Source: Bacteroidales bacterium
Lineage (GTDB): Bacteria; Bacteroidota; Bacteroidia; Bacteroidales; Paludibacteraceae
Assembly (NCBI GenBank): GCA_004557405.1
Contig: SFDZ01000001.1
Location: 46,043 to 110,042 of the forward strand
Direction: 5' to 3'
Length of the DNA: 64,000 nucleotides
The notes beneath the pieces are model-generated. The model was not told the DNA's origin and did not search any database. It saw nothing but the letters and a program-made list of their open reading frames with translations. Within the stretch, counting starts at the first letter, position 1; each line of letters begins with the position of its first letter. Both the position numbers and the translations under genes were made by a program. Of this stretch, positions 33,407-47,700 are shown piece after piece.

Positions 33407-35434
33407 TTATTGTTTTTTGTCCGATAGTTGTTGCTCGAGTTTTATCAGTTCGTCGCGATATTGTGCCGCTTCGATGAATTGCAGATTTTTGGCGGCGTTT
33501 TCCATCAGTTTGCGTGTGTGTTCGATGGCTTTTTGCAAGGCTTCCGGTGTCATGTATTTGACCACGGGGTCGGCTGCCAGCGACAGCGGTTTCTCCGGCT
33601 CGACATAGTAGTGCGGTTTTTCGGTGTCGGTCGGTTTGGGTGCCGCCAGCGACGATTGGGTTGTTTTGACGATTGGCGTCGGTGTGATGTTGTGTTCGGC
33701 GTTGTATTTCAACTGTTTGTCGCGCCGCCGGTTGGTTTCGTCGATGGTTTGCCGCATGCTGGCAGTGATGGTGTCGGCATACATGATTACTTTGCCGTTG
33801 ACGTTGCGCGCCGCGCGGCCTGCCGTTTGTGTGAGCGAACGGTGGTCGCGCAAAAATCCCTCTTTGTCGGCATCGAGTATGGCTACGAGAGACACTTGCG
33901 GCAGGTCGAGGCCTTCGCGCAGCAGGTTGATGCCGATGAGCACATCGAATAGTCCGTTGCGCAGGTCGTTCAGTATCTCGATGCGCTCCAACGTCTCGAC
34001 ATCGGAGTGAATGTAGCGGCAGCGTATGCCCATTTTGCTGAAATATTTGTCCAATTCCTCGGCCATGCGCTTGGTTAGCGTGGTTACCAACACGCGTTCG
34101 TCGCGTTCGGCACGCACGGCAATCTCTTCTATCAAATCGTCTATCTGATTCAGGCTTGGACGTACCTCGATTATCGGGTCGAGCAGTCCTGTTGGGCGTA
34201 TGACTTGCTCTACGACAACGCCTTCCGATTTTCGCAACTCGTAGTCGGCCGGCGTGGCGCTGACGTAGATGGCTGTGTTGACCAAGCTCTCAAATTCGTC
34301 GAATTTCAAGGGACGATTGTCGAGCGCGGCCGGCAGGCGAAAACCGTAATCTACCAAATTCTGCTTGCGCGAACGGTCGCCGCCGTACATGGCGTGCACC
34401 TGCGGCAGGGTTACGTGGCTCTCGTCCACCATCAGCAAAAAGTCTTTCGGAAAATAGTCGAGCAGACAGAATGGACGCATACCCGGCTGACGTCCGTCGA
34501 AGTAGCGCGAATAGTTCTCGATGCCCGAACAATAACCCACTTCGCGTATCATTTCGATGTCGTAATTGACGCGCTCGTAAAGCCGTTTGGCTTCGTACGG
34601 TTTGCCTATTTCGTTCAGATACTCAACCTGTTGACCCAAGTCGAGCGCAATCTGGTCGATGGCTTGGTTGATGCGTTCGCGGGTTGTAACGAAAATGTTG
34701 GCAGGGTAGATGTTGAACGTGTCGTAACGTGTGAGTATGTGTCCGTTGGCCGGGTCGATGGCTTCGATGCTCTCTATCTTGTCGTCCCAGAAAACCACAC
34801 GCAAAATGTAGTCGGTATAGGCCAAAAAAATGTCCACCGTGTCGCCCTTGACGCGAAAATTACCGCGATTCAAATCCAACTCGTTGCGCGTGTAAAGCCC
34901 ATCGACCAATTGCCGCAAAAGGTCGTCGCGCAGCATTTGTCGGCCGACCCCTATCGTGATGCAGGTGTCGTGAAAATCTTCGGGATTGCCTATGCCGTAC
35001 AGACACGACACCGACGATACCACCACTACATCGCGCCGCCCCGACAGCAGAGCCGATGTGGTCGATAGGCGCAACTTCTCGATTTCGGCATTGATGGCCA
35101 AATCTTTCTCGATGTAGGTGTCGGTGTTCGGAATGTAGGCTTCGGGCTGATAGTAGTCGTAGTACGATACGAAGTATTCCACCGCATTTTCGGGGAAAAA
35201 CGACTTAAATTCATCGTACAGTTGCGAGGCCAATGTCTTGTTGTGGCTCAATATCAGTGTCGGGCGGTTCAGGTTGGCAATGACGTTGGCCATGGTGAAC
35301 GTTTTGCCCGATCCGGTTACACCCAAAAGGGTCTGAAACGGCACCCCACGCTCTACGCCTTCGGTCAAACAACGAATGGCCTCCGGTTGGTCGCCGGTGG
35401 GTGCGTAAGTCGATGTTAATTTGAATGATGCCAT
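33407..35434 (-). CDS. uvrB: UvrABC excinuclease subunit B
   Basis: UvrB is the damage-verifying helicase-like subunit of nucleotide excision repair and recruits UvrC. The 675-residue protein has Walker A GVTGSGKTF, the beta-hairpin region YYDYYQPEAYIP, DEXX-box LMVDESHVT, motif VI TQTAGRAARN, and the C-terminal UVR motif (about 630-665) that contacts UvrC. The start was set at MASFKLTSTYAPTGDQ, the family's normal N-terminus; the longer frame runs across the -7 box. Confidence 0.96.
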   Translation of the reverse strand: MASFKLTSTYAPTGDQPEAIRCLTEGVERGVPFQTLLGVTGSGKTFTMANVIANLNRPTLILSHNKTLASQLYDEFKSFFPENAVEYFVSYYDYYQPEAYIPNTDTYIEKDLAINAEIEKLRLSTTSALLSGRRDVVVVSSVSCLYGIGNPEDFHDTCITIGVGRQMLRDDLLRQLVDGLYTRNELDLNRGNFRVKGDTVDIFLAYTDYILRVVFWDDKIESIEAIDPANGHILTRYDTFNIYPANIFVTTRERINQAIDQIALDLGQQVEYLNEIGKPYEAKRLYERVNYDIEMIREVGYCSGIENYSRYFDGRQPGMRPFCLLDYFPKDFLLMVDESHVTLPQVHAMYGGDRSRKQNLVDYGFRLPAALDNRPLKFDEFESLVNTAIYVSATPADYELRKSEGVVVEQVIRPTGLLDPIIEVRPSLNQIDDLIEEIAVRAERDERVLVTTLTKRMAEELDKYFSKMGIRCRYIHSDVETLERIEILNDLRNGLFDVLIGINLLREGLDLPQVSLVAILDADKEGFLRDHRSLTQTAGRAARNVNGKVIMYADTITASMRQTIDETNRRRDKQLKYNAEHNITPTPIVKTTQSSLAAPKPTDTEKPHYYVEPEKPLSLAADPVVKYMTPEALQKAIEHTRKLMENAAKNLQFIEAAQYRDELIKLEQQLSDKKQ

Positions 35435-35502
35435 GATTTTTTTGTTGAAAACTCGCCAAAAAATGACGAAAAATGACGCAACACACACGCCAAAATGCAC
35501 TG

Positions 35503-35510
35503 CAAAGGTA
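35503..35510 (-). promoter_or_regulatory. -7 box of uvrB
   Basis: TACCTTTG on the minus strand, 68 bases before the uvrB start codon. Confidence 0.45.
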
Positions 35511-35557
35511 CAATTTTTCTGAAAATTGACCATTTCTGACCCAAAAAATCGACTCGT

Positions 35558-35717
35558 AAATTGTTCATAACTTGTTGAGAGTTTGGGTTTTTTGTCGATA
35601 AAACAACAAAAATATCATTTTTCTGCAAAAAAATATCGTTTTTTTACACACTATAAAAGAAAAACCATTAAATTTGCTCATTAAAAATTGTTTATAACTT
35701 GTTGGCGCTTATCAACA
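35558..35717. repeat. Direct repeat and TTATNAACA motifs in the uvrB-adhesin gap
   Basis: AAATTGTTCATAACTTGTTG (35558-35577) recurs with one change at 35685-35704. Each copy holds TTATNAACA on the minus strand (35570-35562, 35697-35689), and a third, TTATCAACA, lies at 35709-35717 on the plus strand. These resemble DnaA boxes but could be operators for the divergent promoters. No other gene is seen in 35435-35757. Confidence 0.45.
35669..35676 (+). promoter_or_regulatory. -7 box of the giant adhesin gene
   Basis: TAAATTTG lies 52 and 82 bases before the two candidate ATGs. The predicted transcript start is just before the second copy of the direct repeat. Confidence 0.45.
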
Positions 35718-35757
35718 ACCAAACGAAATGAATAATCACCCAAAAAAATCTGATATT

Positions 35758-38700
35758 ATGAACCGGTTTAACTTGAAATTCGCAATCACTGCTGTCGCAT
35801 TGTTTAGCACCGTGCTGTATGCTTCGGCCGTTACGTTTTCGACGAGTCAAAGCCCCGCCAACATTTGCCCCGGCGATAAGGTAATAATTACCTTGACGCC
35901 CGACGATGGCAATACGTACACCTACAAGTGGACTTGGAAGGACAAGTACAACGTGTCGCAAGTGGGCTCGGGAAATCCCTTGACAGATCATCCCGAAGTT
36001 ACGACCACCTACGCATACAAGGTATACGGTGCGGATAATGCAATAGCCGCTGCAGGCACCGTGGAGGTACAGGTGGGCAAAGTACCCACGGTTACGGTCG
36101 ATCAATCGGTCTATAACGTCAAGCAGGGTGAAAATGTTACATTGCAGGCCACCGGTTCGTTTGGTACCACTTCCTACCGATGGTACGATGCGTTGGGCAA
36201 TCTTCTCCAGGATGGAGTTTCGGCCAATTATACTGTTTCGGATGTTCAGGCAGATGCCACTTATCAGGTGGCTGCGCTTATCTATGGGTGCGAAGGCGCA
36301 AAAGCCAAAGTCAAAGTGCATTTGTATTCGCTGTCGGCCGGTGCCGAAACCGTGTGCTACAACACGCCGGTTTCACTTACAGCCCAAGGCGGCGCCAACT
36401 ACTATTGGTCGAATGGCATGAGCGGCCAAACCATTACGGTTTATCCGACAGACGTGCCGACATCGTCGTACACGGTTACTATCAAAGATGCCGACGATGC
36501 TTTGGTGGCTACCGAAAGCATCACCATCAATGTTACGGCCTTGCCGACCATTACGGGCATTACGCCTGCCGAGCCCGTAACCTGCAACGGCGAAGAGGTA
36601 CAGGTAACGGCTACGGCAAGTACGGACAAAGGTACATTTACTTGGAGCGACGGCCAAAAAGGGCATATCGCCTTCTTCAATCCGGCAACAACCACCAACT
36701 ATTGGGTACAGTTTACCGACACAATAACCAATTGTGTCAGCGAAAAATCGTATGTTACCGTGCAGGTTACAACACCCGGCACAGCCACCATCAACGGCCC
36801 GGCATCGACTTGCCTTGGCGATAATGTAAATTTGTCGGTGAGCGGTGGTACGCCCGTTCGTTGGTACACCGATTATGCCGAACTCGGAACCGGCTCGACT
36901 TGTACATATACTCCAACCGAAGTGGGCACCTCGACGGTGTATTGCAACGTCAATGTCGATGGTTGCGTGGTGAAAGCCGAAAAAACAATCACCGTGTCGC
37001 CACAGTTGTCGCCGACTATTTCGGGCAACTTGTCTATTTGCGCCGGCGAATCGGCTACACTCACCGTCTCGACTCCCGACGATGGCCAAACAACCTACAA
37101 ATGGAGCAACAATGAAACGACACGTTCTATCACGGTGTCGCCGGCAACAACAACGTCCTATTCGGTGGAAGTAACCCGCAATGGTTGCACGGCTACGGTC
37201 GGTCCGGTGGAAGTTGTGGTGAATACCAAACCATCTATTTCGTTCACAGGCGGAACTTCGGTTTGCAAAGGCAGCATCGCAAGTATTACGGCCAACGTTA
37301 CCGGCGGTAGCGGCTCGTACACGTATGCGTGGAACGACCCCGAGAGCACCACAAGTGCCACGCTGAAAGTTACGCCGTACGCCACCACCTCCTATACCGT
37401 TACGGTTACCGACGTCGTTACCAAATGTACAAACAGTGCATCGGTTACCATCAACGTAACCGAATCGACAGCACCGACCATCATAGGTCCGACGCAGGTG
37501 TGCAAGGGTGAATCGTTTACGTTGGCTGTTTCGACCGACTGCGATTTCTATCATTGGGACGACGAAGCCGCCACTACTGGTACCAAAACCATGACTGAAA
37601 CGCTGACGGCGGATCGTACCTTCACGGTGAAAGTTCTTAAAGATGGTTGCACCTATTCTATCAGTCAGAAGGTAACCGTGCTCGACGGACCTACCGGCGA
37701 GATTTCGGGCAACAATACCTTCTGCCCTGGCGGCAGCACACGCCTCACGGCTCCTGTCGGCGAATCCTATTTGTGGAATACGGGTGTTACCACACAATAC
37801 CTCGACGTTACTGTGGCGGGCGACTATTGGGTGCAAGTAACCAAGGGAAGTTGTACCGTCACAAAAAAGATAACGGTCAGCGAAAATACCCCGATAGTTC
37901 CCGTGATTACGCCGAGCAACACAACCATTTGTGCCGGTGAATCCGTAACACTTACGGCATCAAACTATGGCACCATCACCCAATGGAGCGATGGCGCGAA
38001 AAATTTGGGCGCCGAAGCCACAATCACAGTTAAACCCACCCAAACCACCACTTACACACTTGCCGTAACCGATGTAAACGGTTGCACGGCATCGGCTTCT
38101 CAAACCATTACGGTCAACGCCATACCGACGCTCACAATTTCGGGCGACAAAGACAAAGTTTGTTCCGGCGACAAAATATCGGTAACGGTCAGCGGCGCCG
38201 CAAGTGGCAGTACATACGCGTGGAGCAAAACCGGTACGTTGAGCAACGGCAACGCCACTCTGACGTTTACGCCTGCCGACGACGACACCGAAGTATCGGT
38301 AACAGTAACGACGGTTTCCGGTTGCCCGATTACCAAAACGCACACCTTTGCCGTAATACCGGAACATACCGGCGAAATTACCGGCTTGTCGTCGGTGTGC
38401 AAGGGCGAAACTGTAACGCTGTATGCACCTGCCGGCGGCACATCGTATGTGTGGAGCAACGGCAAAGCCGGACAAACCATGACAACTGATGCGCTAAACG
38501 TTGTCGGTACACAAAAATTTGAGGTTGATATAACCTATGCCGACGGTTGCACGTTGCATCGCGAAAAGGATGTTATCGTTAACGAAAAACCGTCCGGCAC
38601 CATCACCGCATCGTCCGAAACGGTATGCTTGGGCGAACAAGTGCAACTCACAGCCAACGTGGCCGGCGCCACTGCTTGGTCGTGGAGCAATGGTTCGTCG

Positions 38701-41700
38701 GGTACAAATACAATATATGTTACCCCGATAACACTTGGAAGCGTCGAATATACAGTCGATGTAACCAAAGACGGTTGTACATCGACACTCAAAAAGAGTA
38801 TTACCGTGGTCGAAAAACCGACAGCCGCCATCGACAAGGTCAATTCGACGGCATCGGTGTGCAAGGCCAAAGACCCGGCAACCATTGTGGCAACCGGCGG
38901 TACCAAGTACCAACTGAGCGGCACGTCCATTATCAATAATAACGGTATCTTTACCGTCAATCCGGAAGTAACTACCACCTACACCATATTAGTATATAAT
39001 GCAAACGACTGCGAAACACCGGTTACGCATCAGGTTGAGGTGAAAGGTGTCGAGGAACCGACCATCAGCGGATCGACCAAAGTGTGTCAAGGCGGCAACA
39101 CAACGTTGACATCGAGCATGGCCGACACCTACGAATGGAAAAAAGGTGCGACCGTGTTGGGTAACACCCCATCCATCGACATCAAAAATGTACAAGCCAC
39201 CGACAACTACACACTGACTATCACCAAAAATGGCTGTACCATATCCAAATCGTTCGTTGTCGAAATGGTGAAGCTGCCCATCGATGCCAAAATCGAGGGC
39301 AAGGACAAAGTGTGCGCCGGCGAAACCATCACACTGACGGCCAAAGGTAGCGGTTCGTACAAGTGGAGCACCGGTGAAGAAACCAACACCATTCAGGTAA
39401 CGCCGACAGCCACAAACCACAGTTATCAACTGACATTGACCAACGATGCCGGTTGTGAACAAACGGTACAACACAATGTTACTGTTAATGCCATACCGAC
39501 AGTTTCTATCAACGGCCCGGGCGAAGTATGTGCCGGCACACCTGTTACACTGACTGCCATCGGTACCGGCACGTTCACATGGGACGATGGAACAATAGGC
39601 GCAACACTCACGCTCATACCTACGGTTTCGCGTGAGTACACAGTAACCATTGTCGATGACAACGACTGCAGCAACACCGCATCGCACACGGTGAACGTTT
39701 TGTCTGTTACTACACCCATTATAAATGGTAATCTAAATATTTGCAAAGGCGATAAGACCACATTGACCGCATCGGGCGATGCCGGCTGCACGTTTACATG
39801 GCCGGACTTGGGACGCACGGGTGTCAGCGTCGAAGTGTCGCCCGACATCACAACCACCTATACCGTGATAGCAACAAATGCTGCGGGCTGCACCGCCGAA
39901 GGTAAAGCGACGGTCAATGTACACGAACCGCCGACCATCGGCGTTATGCTCAATCCGGCATCGGGCAGCATCTGTGCCGGCGAAACAGCCACCATCACTT
40001 TGACCGGCGGATCGAAATACACTTGTGGTACCGAAACCAACGAAACCGGTATTTTCAACGTCAGTCCGACAGTTACTACACCCTATAATATAATAGTGGA
40101 AAATTCGGCCGGTTGCTCGTCATCGACAGTAAAAACCATTACCGTGCGCGAAAAACCGACCGTTACCATCAGCGGCGACAGAACGGCATGCCAAGGTACC
40201 AAAGTTACGCTGACTGCTGCCGGTGCCGAAAGTTACGAATGGAGTACCGGCGAAACCACCGAAAATATCGTGGTAGATGTAACCGGCACAACACCAATAA
40301 CGGTTTGGGCGAAAGGTAAAAATGCAGACGGTTGCTGGAGCGACCCCGTTACACACGTCATTACAGTCAATGCCACACCGAATGTAACGATTAGCGGCAC
40401 ATTAGACATTTGTGTCGGTAGTTCGACCATATTGACGGCCGCAGGCGCAAGCACTTACGTTTGGTCGTGGGATGGCGGCTCGGCTATGGGCAATACGTTG
40501 GAAGTGTCGCCCACATCGGATAAGGTTTATACCGTCGAAGGTACCGATGCTAAAGGTTGCAAGGCTACCGCATCGACTACGGTGAAAGTGTATGCAAAAC
40601 CGATAGCCAACATCACCGGCGATACCGAGATATGCGAGGGCGGCAGCGCGAAGTTGACGGCTTCGGGCGTCGGCTCCTATTTGTGGAATACCGGCGAGAC
40701 AACGGCCGAAATCACCGTAACAGCGGCCGGCACCTACACCGTAACAGTAACCGGCAACGGCGGATGTAGTTCCACGGCAACATGGGTTGTGGCCGAGAAA
40801 ACCATCACGGCACAAATTAGTGGTGCAACCACAAGTTGCGCCGGCGACGAAGTGTCGCTGACAGCCACCGGTGGCGACACTTATTTGTGGGACGCTTGTG
40901 ACGACATCACCGGCCTCGAAACATCGCAAGCCACCGTTACAGTCAATCCGACCACCACAACCACCTATTGGGTAAAAGTTACCAAAGACGGTTGCTCGAA
41001 ACGTGCCAGCCACACGGTAACCATACCCGCAAAATCGGAAATTGTGATTTCGGGCAAAACCGATGTGTGCGTAGGCGAAACCTTCACGTTGATAGCAGCA
41101 CTCGAAGGCGCTTCCAATTTCTATTGGGAAGGCGGTCCGAACAGCACATCGTACACCACAACACTGAATGCAGAAACATCGCAAACATACACGGTTCACG
41201 CCACCGACAAAAACGGCTGTAAGGTCGAAAAATCGATAACCGTAACATCGTACGCGTTACCCGTTGCCGGCATCAACGGCGAAACGTCGATATGCAAAGG
41301 CTCGGGAGTTACACTGACGGCTAAGGGTGGTACAAGTTATAAGTGGGATAACGGCGAAACATCGGCATCGATATTTGTTACGCCGACCACTACCACAACC
41401 TATAAAGTCGTGGCTTACAACACTCAAGGCTGTCCGAGTGCCGAAGCCTCGCACACGGTAACGGTCAATACGCCGCCGACGGCCTCTATCAGCGGCCCGA
41501 CGCAAGTGTGCAAAGGCTCGACCATCACCTTGACGGCCGCAGGCGGTACAAGTTATAAATGGAGTACCGGCGAAACAACACAAAGCATCACGCCGACCAT
41601 CAACAGCGATATTACCTATTCGGTGGTTGTAACTGATGCTAATGGCTGCACCGGCGAAACAACACATACTGTCCAAATCTATCCGGAAGAACAGGTTGTC

Positions 41701-44700
41701 ATCACGGGCGAACTCGTAATTTGCGCCGGCGGCAGCACTCAACTGACCGCCTCGGGCGTTACCGGCGGCACTTATCAGTGGAATACCGGAGTGGGTGGCA
41801 ACACCATCACCGTTTCGACAGCCGGAACATACACAGTAACAGCTACTTATGGCAATGGTTGCACATCAACGGCATCGGTTACTGTTGTTGTCAACCCGAA
41901 ACCGACTGTAACGATGACATCGTCAATGGGCGAAAGCATCTGCCCGGGCGAAAGCACCATATTGAAAGCCAGCGCCGGACAAAGTTATTTGTGGACACCG
42001 GGCAACTACACATCGCAAAGCATTACGGTGTCGCCGGCAGTTCAAACGCAATATACTGTCGAAGTGGTCGATGCCAACGGTTGCAAAGGCACTGCCACAA
42101 AGACCATCAGTATCAAAACGATTCCGGCAGCCGACATCACCGGCCCGACCGTTAGTTGCGCCGGCGAACCGGTTGAATTGGTCGCTTCGGGTGGCTCGGT
42201 TTTGTGGAAAGATGACAACTCTACTTTTAACCCGCGTATTGTTAATCCGACGGCCACCACAACTTATTACGGTATCATTACCGGCACAAACGGTTGCTCG
42301 GTCGAAAAATCGTGGACGGTAAAAGTGGCCGACAAACCAACCCTCAACATCGTGGGCGAAACCACCATTTGCTACGGCAACAGCACCACACTGACCGTTT
42401 CGGGCGCCAACACTTACGAATGGAGCCACGGCTTGGGTGCGGGTAGCACGGTTACCGTCAATCCGACCGTAACAACCACATACACCGTAACCGGCACCGA
42501 TGCCAATGGTTGCACGGTATCGAAAGATGTTGAAGTTATTGTCAATCCGATACCGACAGCCACCATCATACCCGATAAAACATCGGTATGCGACGGCGAA
42601 CAAATAACCTTGACGGTTTCGGGCGGCGACGATTATAGTTGGGATAATGGCGATACGGGTCCGACCATTACGGTTACGCCCACGGCGCCAAGCACCACAT
42701 ATTCGGTTGTGGCTTACAAAAACGGCTGCCCAAGCGCCCCAGTAAGTTACAAAGTGGTTGTCAACACCAAACCGACCGTAACAATTACAGCATCGGCCGA
42801 CAAGGTTTGCAAAAATACCGAAGTAACACTGACGGCCAATGGCGCAAGCACTTACGAATGGAGTACCGGCGAAACAACACAAAGCATCAAAGTTATACCA
42901 ACTGCCGACGCTACCTATTCGGTAACAGGTACCACCAATGGTTGCTCGAATACAGCCACCAAGAAGATAACCGTCAACACACCGCCGACCATCAGCGTGG
43001 CAGGTAAGTTGGCCATCTGCAAAGGCGAATCGACCACACTGACCGCCTCGGGCGCACAGAACTACACTTGGTCGAACGGCCTTGGCAATACACCATCTGT
43101 AACGGTAAGTCCTGTTACAACAACGGTTTACACCGTAACCGGCACCGATGCCAATGGTTGCACGGCATCGAAAGATGTTGAAGTAGAAGTGTACGAAAAA
43201 CCGGCGCCCATCATCAATGGTGCAACGGAAATATGCGAAGGCGACTACACCACTTTGAGGGCTGACGAAGCGAATGCTGTGGCGTGGGAATGGAGCACCG
43301 GCGCCAAAACACAATCGATTGACGTTTACGAAGCCGGCACCTACACCGTAACGGTAACCGGCAAGGGCGGTTGCACCACGCAGGCCACAGCCATCGTAAC
43401 CTACAAGACACCTGTTTCGGGCTCTATCAGTGGCGGCGAAACGCCTGTGTGTCAAGGTTCTACGGTAATACTCACCGCTTCGGGCGGCAAAACATACAAA
43501 TGGGATTATAACGGTTTCGACAGCCCGACATTGACCCTGACCGACATACAAACCACCGGCACGTATTGGGTAACCATTACAGGCGACAATGGTTGTACGC
43601 AGCGGTTGAGCAGAACCGTCATCGTCAATCCGAAACCGACGGTTGACATTACGGGCAATCTGACATTCTGCGAAGGCGGCAGCACTACTCTGACGGCTGT
43701 CGGCACCGGCACCGTGCTGTGGAATACCGGCGAAACCACCAAAGCCATCACCGTTACGGCCGAGGGCGACTACACGGTTACCCTGACCGATGCCAATGGC
43801 TGCACGGCGGAAAAATCGGTACATGTAACGCGCAATTTGCTGCACGTAGCAATAATCACAGGAACGAACGAAATTTGCGAAGGCGAGTCGGTAACACTGG
43901 TAGCCTCGGGTGCCGATAGTTATACATGGAGTACGGGTTCTACGGCCGACCGCATCACTGTGGCGCCTATCAACACAACAACCTACACCGTAACGCCGCG
44001 CACCGGCAACTGTGTGGGCGACCCGACAGCGTTTACCGTTACTGTCAATCCGAAACCGGTGATTACCTTCAGTGGCGATAGCGAAGTGTGCGAAGGCGAA
44101 TCGGCCACCATCAAAGCCGATGGCGCCGACGAATACACTTGGAGCAACGGCATGACAGGTGCCACCATCACAACGGCGCCGTTGAGTGCTACGACTACAT
44201 TTGTCGTTACCGGTAAAAATAAACTGACCGGCTGCACGGCGCAAGCACAATACACGGTTACTGTCAATCCGAAACCGGTGATTACCATATCGGGTAATAA
44301 AGAAATATGTGCCGGCGGTTCCGCCAAACTGACAGTCTCGCCGCAAGGCGCAACCTACAAGTGGAGCAACGGCTCGACCGCACGCACGGCATCGTTCGAC
44401 AACTTGTTGGACGACACCGACTTCTGGGTAGAGGTAACCCTGAACGGCTGCACCGACACGTACAACGGCACAATCACGGTACATCCGATTCCGGTAGCCG
44501 AAATTACGACAAATACCGGCAAAACGACTGTTTGCCGTGGTGAATCGATTACGCTGACGGCTTCGGGCGGTACCACTTATTTGTGGCAGCACGACGGAAC
44601 GCGTAGCGCCTCGGTAACAGTAACGCCTAAAGCCGATGCAACCTATTCCGTACAAGTTATCGGTGATGGCGACTGCAAAACGACGGCTTCGATTAACATC

Positions 44701-47700
44701 ACGGTGCTGGATTTGCCGAATGCCAAAATAACAGCCGACAAAACCACCGTGTGCGAAGGCGACGATGTAACGCTGTCGGCCTCCGATGGTGTGCGTTGGC
44801 GGTGGTACAAAGGCAATGACGTCATACCGGGCGCCATCGACCAACACTACACCATAACCGGCGCAGCCTACGGTTCCACCACATACAGCGTGGAAGTGTA
44901 CAACGCCAACGACTGCATGGTTCGCACAAGTTATTCGTTGGTAGTGCAAAAACAACCCGTTGCCGAAATTTTTGGTAACTTGAATATCTGTCTTGGCGAA
45001 AGCACCACATTGTCGGCTCCCGATGCCGATAGTTGGTTGTGGAGCACCGGTGCTACAACGAAAACGATAACCGTTTCGCCGACTGCCGACACCGATTATA
45101 CATTGACAATCAAATCGGGCGACTGCACCGCGACGATAACAGAAACTGTTAAGGTGATTGCGCTACCCGTACCGACATTGACGTCCTCGGCTAATGCTAA
45201 TACGGTATGTGTGGGCAATTCGACAGTCTTGACTGCCGGAACAGGCTATAAATATTATAAATGGAGCACAGGCCAAGAGGGTACCAACATGCGCAGCATC
45301 AGCGTATCGCCCACGGCCAAAACCACTTATACGGTCGAAGTAACCGATGCAAGCGGTTGCAAGGGCGTTAATCAGATTACAATCGATGTAACGCAAATAG
45401 CGTCGCCCACCATCTCTGTTTTGTCGGGCAGCACCACGGTGTGCGCCGGCGAAGAGGTTATTCTGCAATCGAGTGCATCGAATCAATACCAATGGAGCAC
45501 CAATGTTGGACTCGCTCAAATCGGCAACCAAACGGTTGTGGTGAACCCGACAAGCACCAGCATTTATACGGTAACAACTACGAATAAAGCCGGTTGCACA
45601 AGTTCGCAGGATATCACCATTGTGGTAACGCCGCTGCCGACGCCGAAAATCACCGGCGAAAACAACGTTTGCAAAGGCGAGAGCCTGACGCTGACTGCTA
45701 CCAGCGATGTGGATGGCGCTACATTCTTGTGGAGCACCGACGAAAACACGCCGACCATCACCGTCAAACCGTCGAAAACCACCACTTATAAAGTGTGGGC
45801 ATCGAACGGACGCTGCAAAAACCCGACACCGGCCGAAATTACGGTAACCGTCAACGACCTGCCGGCAGCCGAGATTCTGGGTACGTCAACCATTTGCCTT
45901 GGCGAAAGCACCACGCTGGAAGCTATAGGCGGCTCGACTTTCCTCTGGAAAGATATGTCCGGTGCCGAAAAGACGTTGGCAAAAATTACCGTTTCGCCCA
46001 CGCAAACAACCACTTACACCTGTACCGTAACCGACGACAAAGGTTGTTCGAAAGATGTAAGTTTGGAAGTGGTAGTCAACAAACTGCCGACGCCGACCAT
46101 CACCGGAACAACGAAAATCTGTCGTGGCGAAAGCACCACGTTGACGGCTTCGGGCGGTAACGCCTATGTGTGGACGGGCGATGGCATCGTTACACCGGGC
46201 AGTGCCGTGCAAAACGTTTCGCCGGCTTATACGACGACTTATACCGTCGAAGTTACCAACGCGAACGGCTGCTCGCAAACAGCCGATATTACCGTCGAGG
46301 TGGTACAACCCCCGAAAGTACATCTCGAGGGTCCGACGACCATCTGCTCCGGATCGACTGCCAACATCAAAGTCATATCCGACGACAGCCGCACTTATAC
46401 CTACAAATGGGCGCACGATGGCAGCACGAATGCCTCCTGCATAGTGAAACCGCTGACAGCGACGACTTACACGGTCGAAGTGTTCGACGGCAAATGCTCG
46501 ATAACGCTGCCACATACCATTACGGTGAATAAGATAGAAGACCCGCAAATATCCGGTCCGGCACAAATCTGCTTGGGTGAATCGACCACATTGGAGGTAA
46601 CGAATGTGCCGAATCCGTATGTATCGTACCAATGGAGCACAGGCGAAACCACACAAGCCATTGTTGTTAGTCCCGACCAAGTAGGTATGAGCACTTACAC
46701 GGTAACTGTAACCGACGCCAACGAATGTACGGCCGAAGCCACCATCGATATTGTGGTGAAATCGCTGCCGGTGGCAAGCGTTACACAAAATGTTCCGTTG
46801 CTGTGCGAAGGCGATCACACCGTAACGCTGACAGCCACGGGCGCCGGCATCAACGGCACCTATAATTGGTACGAAGACGATTTGGCAACCGTGCCGATAG
46901 CACTTGGCACCGATAACATCATTTTCACCGACCTGCTTGTGAACAAGAAAGTGTATGTCGTTGCCGTCGATAAATTCGGTTGCCAAAGCGAACCGAAAGA
47001 GTACGAATTGGTGGTAACACCAAAACCGACGCCGACCATTACATCGTCTGTACCATCGAACGTGTTGTGCGAAGGCGGAACGCTGCAACTGACGGCGTCC
47101 GACCCCGACCCGAATGTTACGTTCGTATGGGAAGATGGCACTAAAGGTGCGCACCTCACCGTAACAGCCGGAGGCGCATATCGCGTTACTGCCACCAACC
47201 AAGCCGGTTGCTCGCAGGATGCGAGCATCAACATTATCGACCAACCACTGCCTGCTGCTAAGATTACGGCGTCGATTATAGCCGGTACAGGTGCCGGCGA
47301 TGGTGTCAGCATTTGCGCCGGTACGCGTCTGAAACTGACCGCCGAGCCCGAATCGACTCCTACGCTGATCTATACTTACAAGTGGAATACAGGCTCCGAA
47401 GACCGTGAAATCATCGTTAACCCGACGGCTACAAAAACCTATTCGGTGATTGTAACCAGCGCATCGGGTTGCTCGCAGGAAGCCTCTATCGAGGTTAAGG
47501 TGAACGAGTTTGTAACCATCGAAGGTCCGACCGAAGTGTGTGCCGGCAAACCTTATGTGTTGAATGCCATAGGCAAAAACTTGAAATATTACGAATGGAC
47601 GCGCAACGGTGTATCGTTGCCGGCCTACGATGGCAAAGCAAGCATCGATTGCACCGATACTGTGCCGGTAGGTCAACCGTCTGCCGAAGTTGTGTATGGC

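Noticed and set aside
41923..44955. Long minus-strand ORF (1010 codons) inside the adhesin gene
   Set aside because: It is a shadow of the repetitive plus-strand gene: composition is odd (many Arg, His, Cys, Gly), there is no domain, and it has no promoter. The same applies to the minus ORFs at 36373-37836, 45886-48291, 48685-50289, 52321-53598 and 54406-56688.
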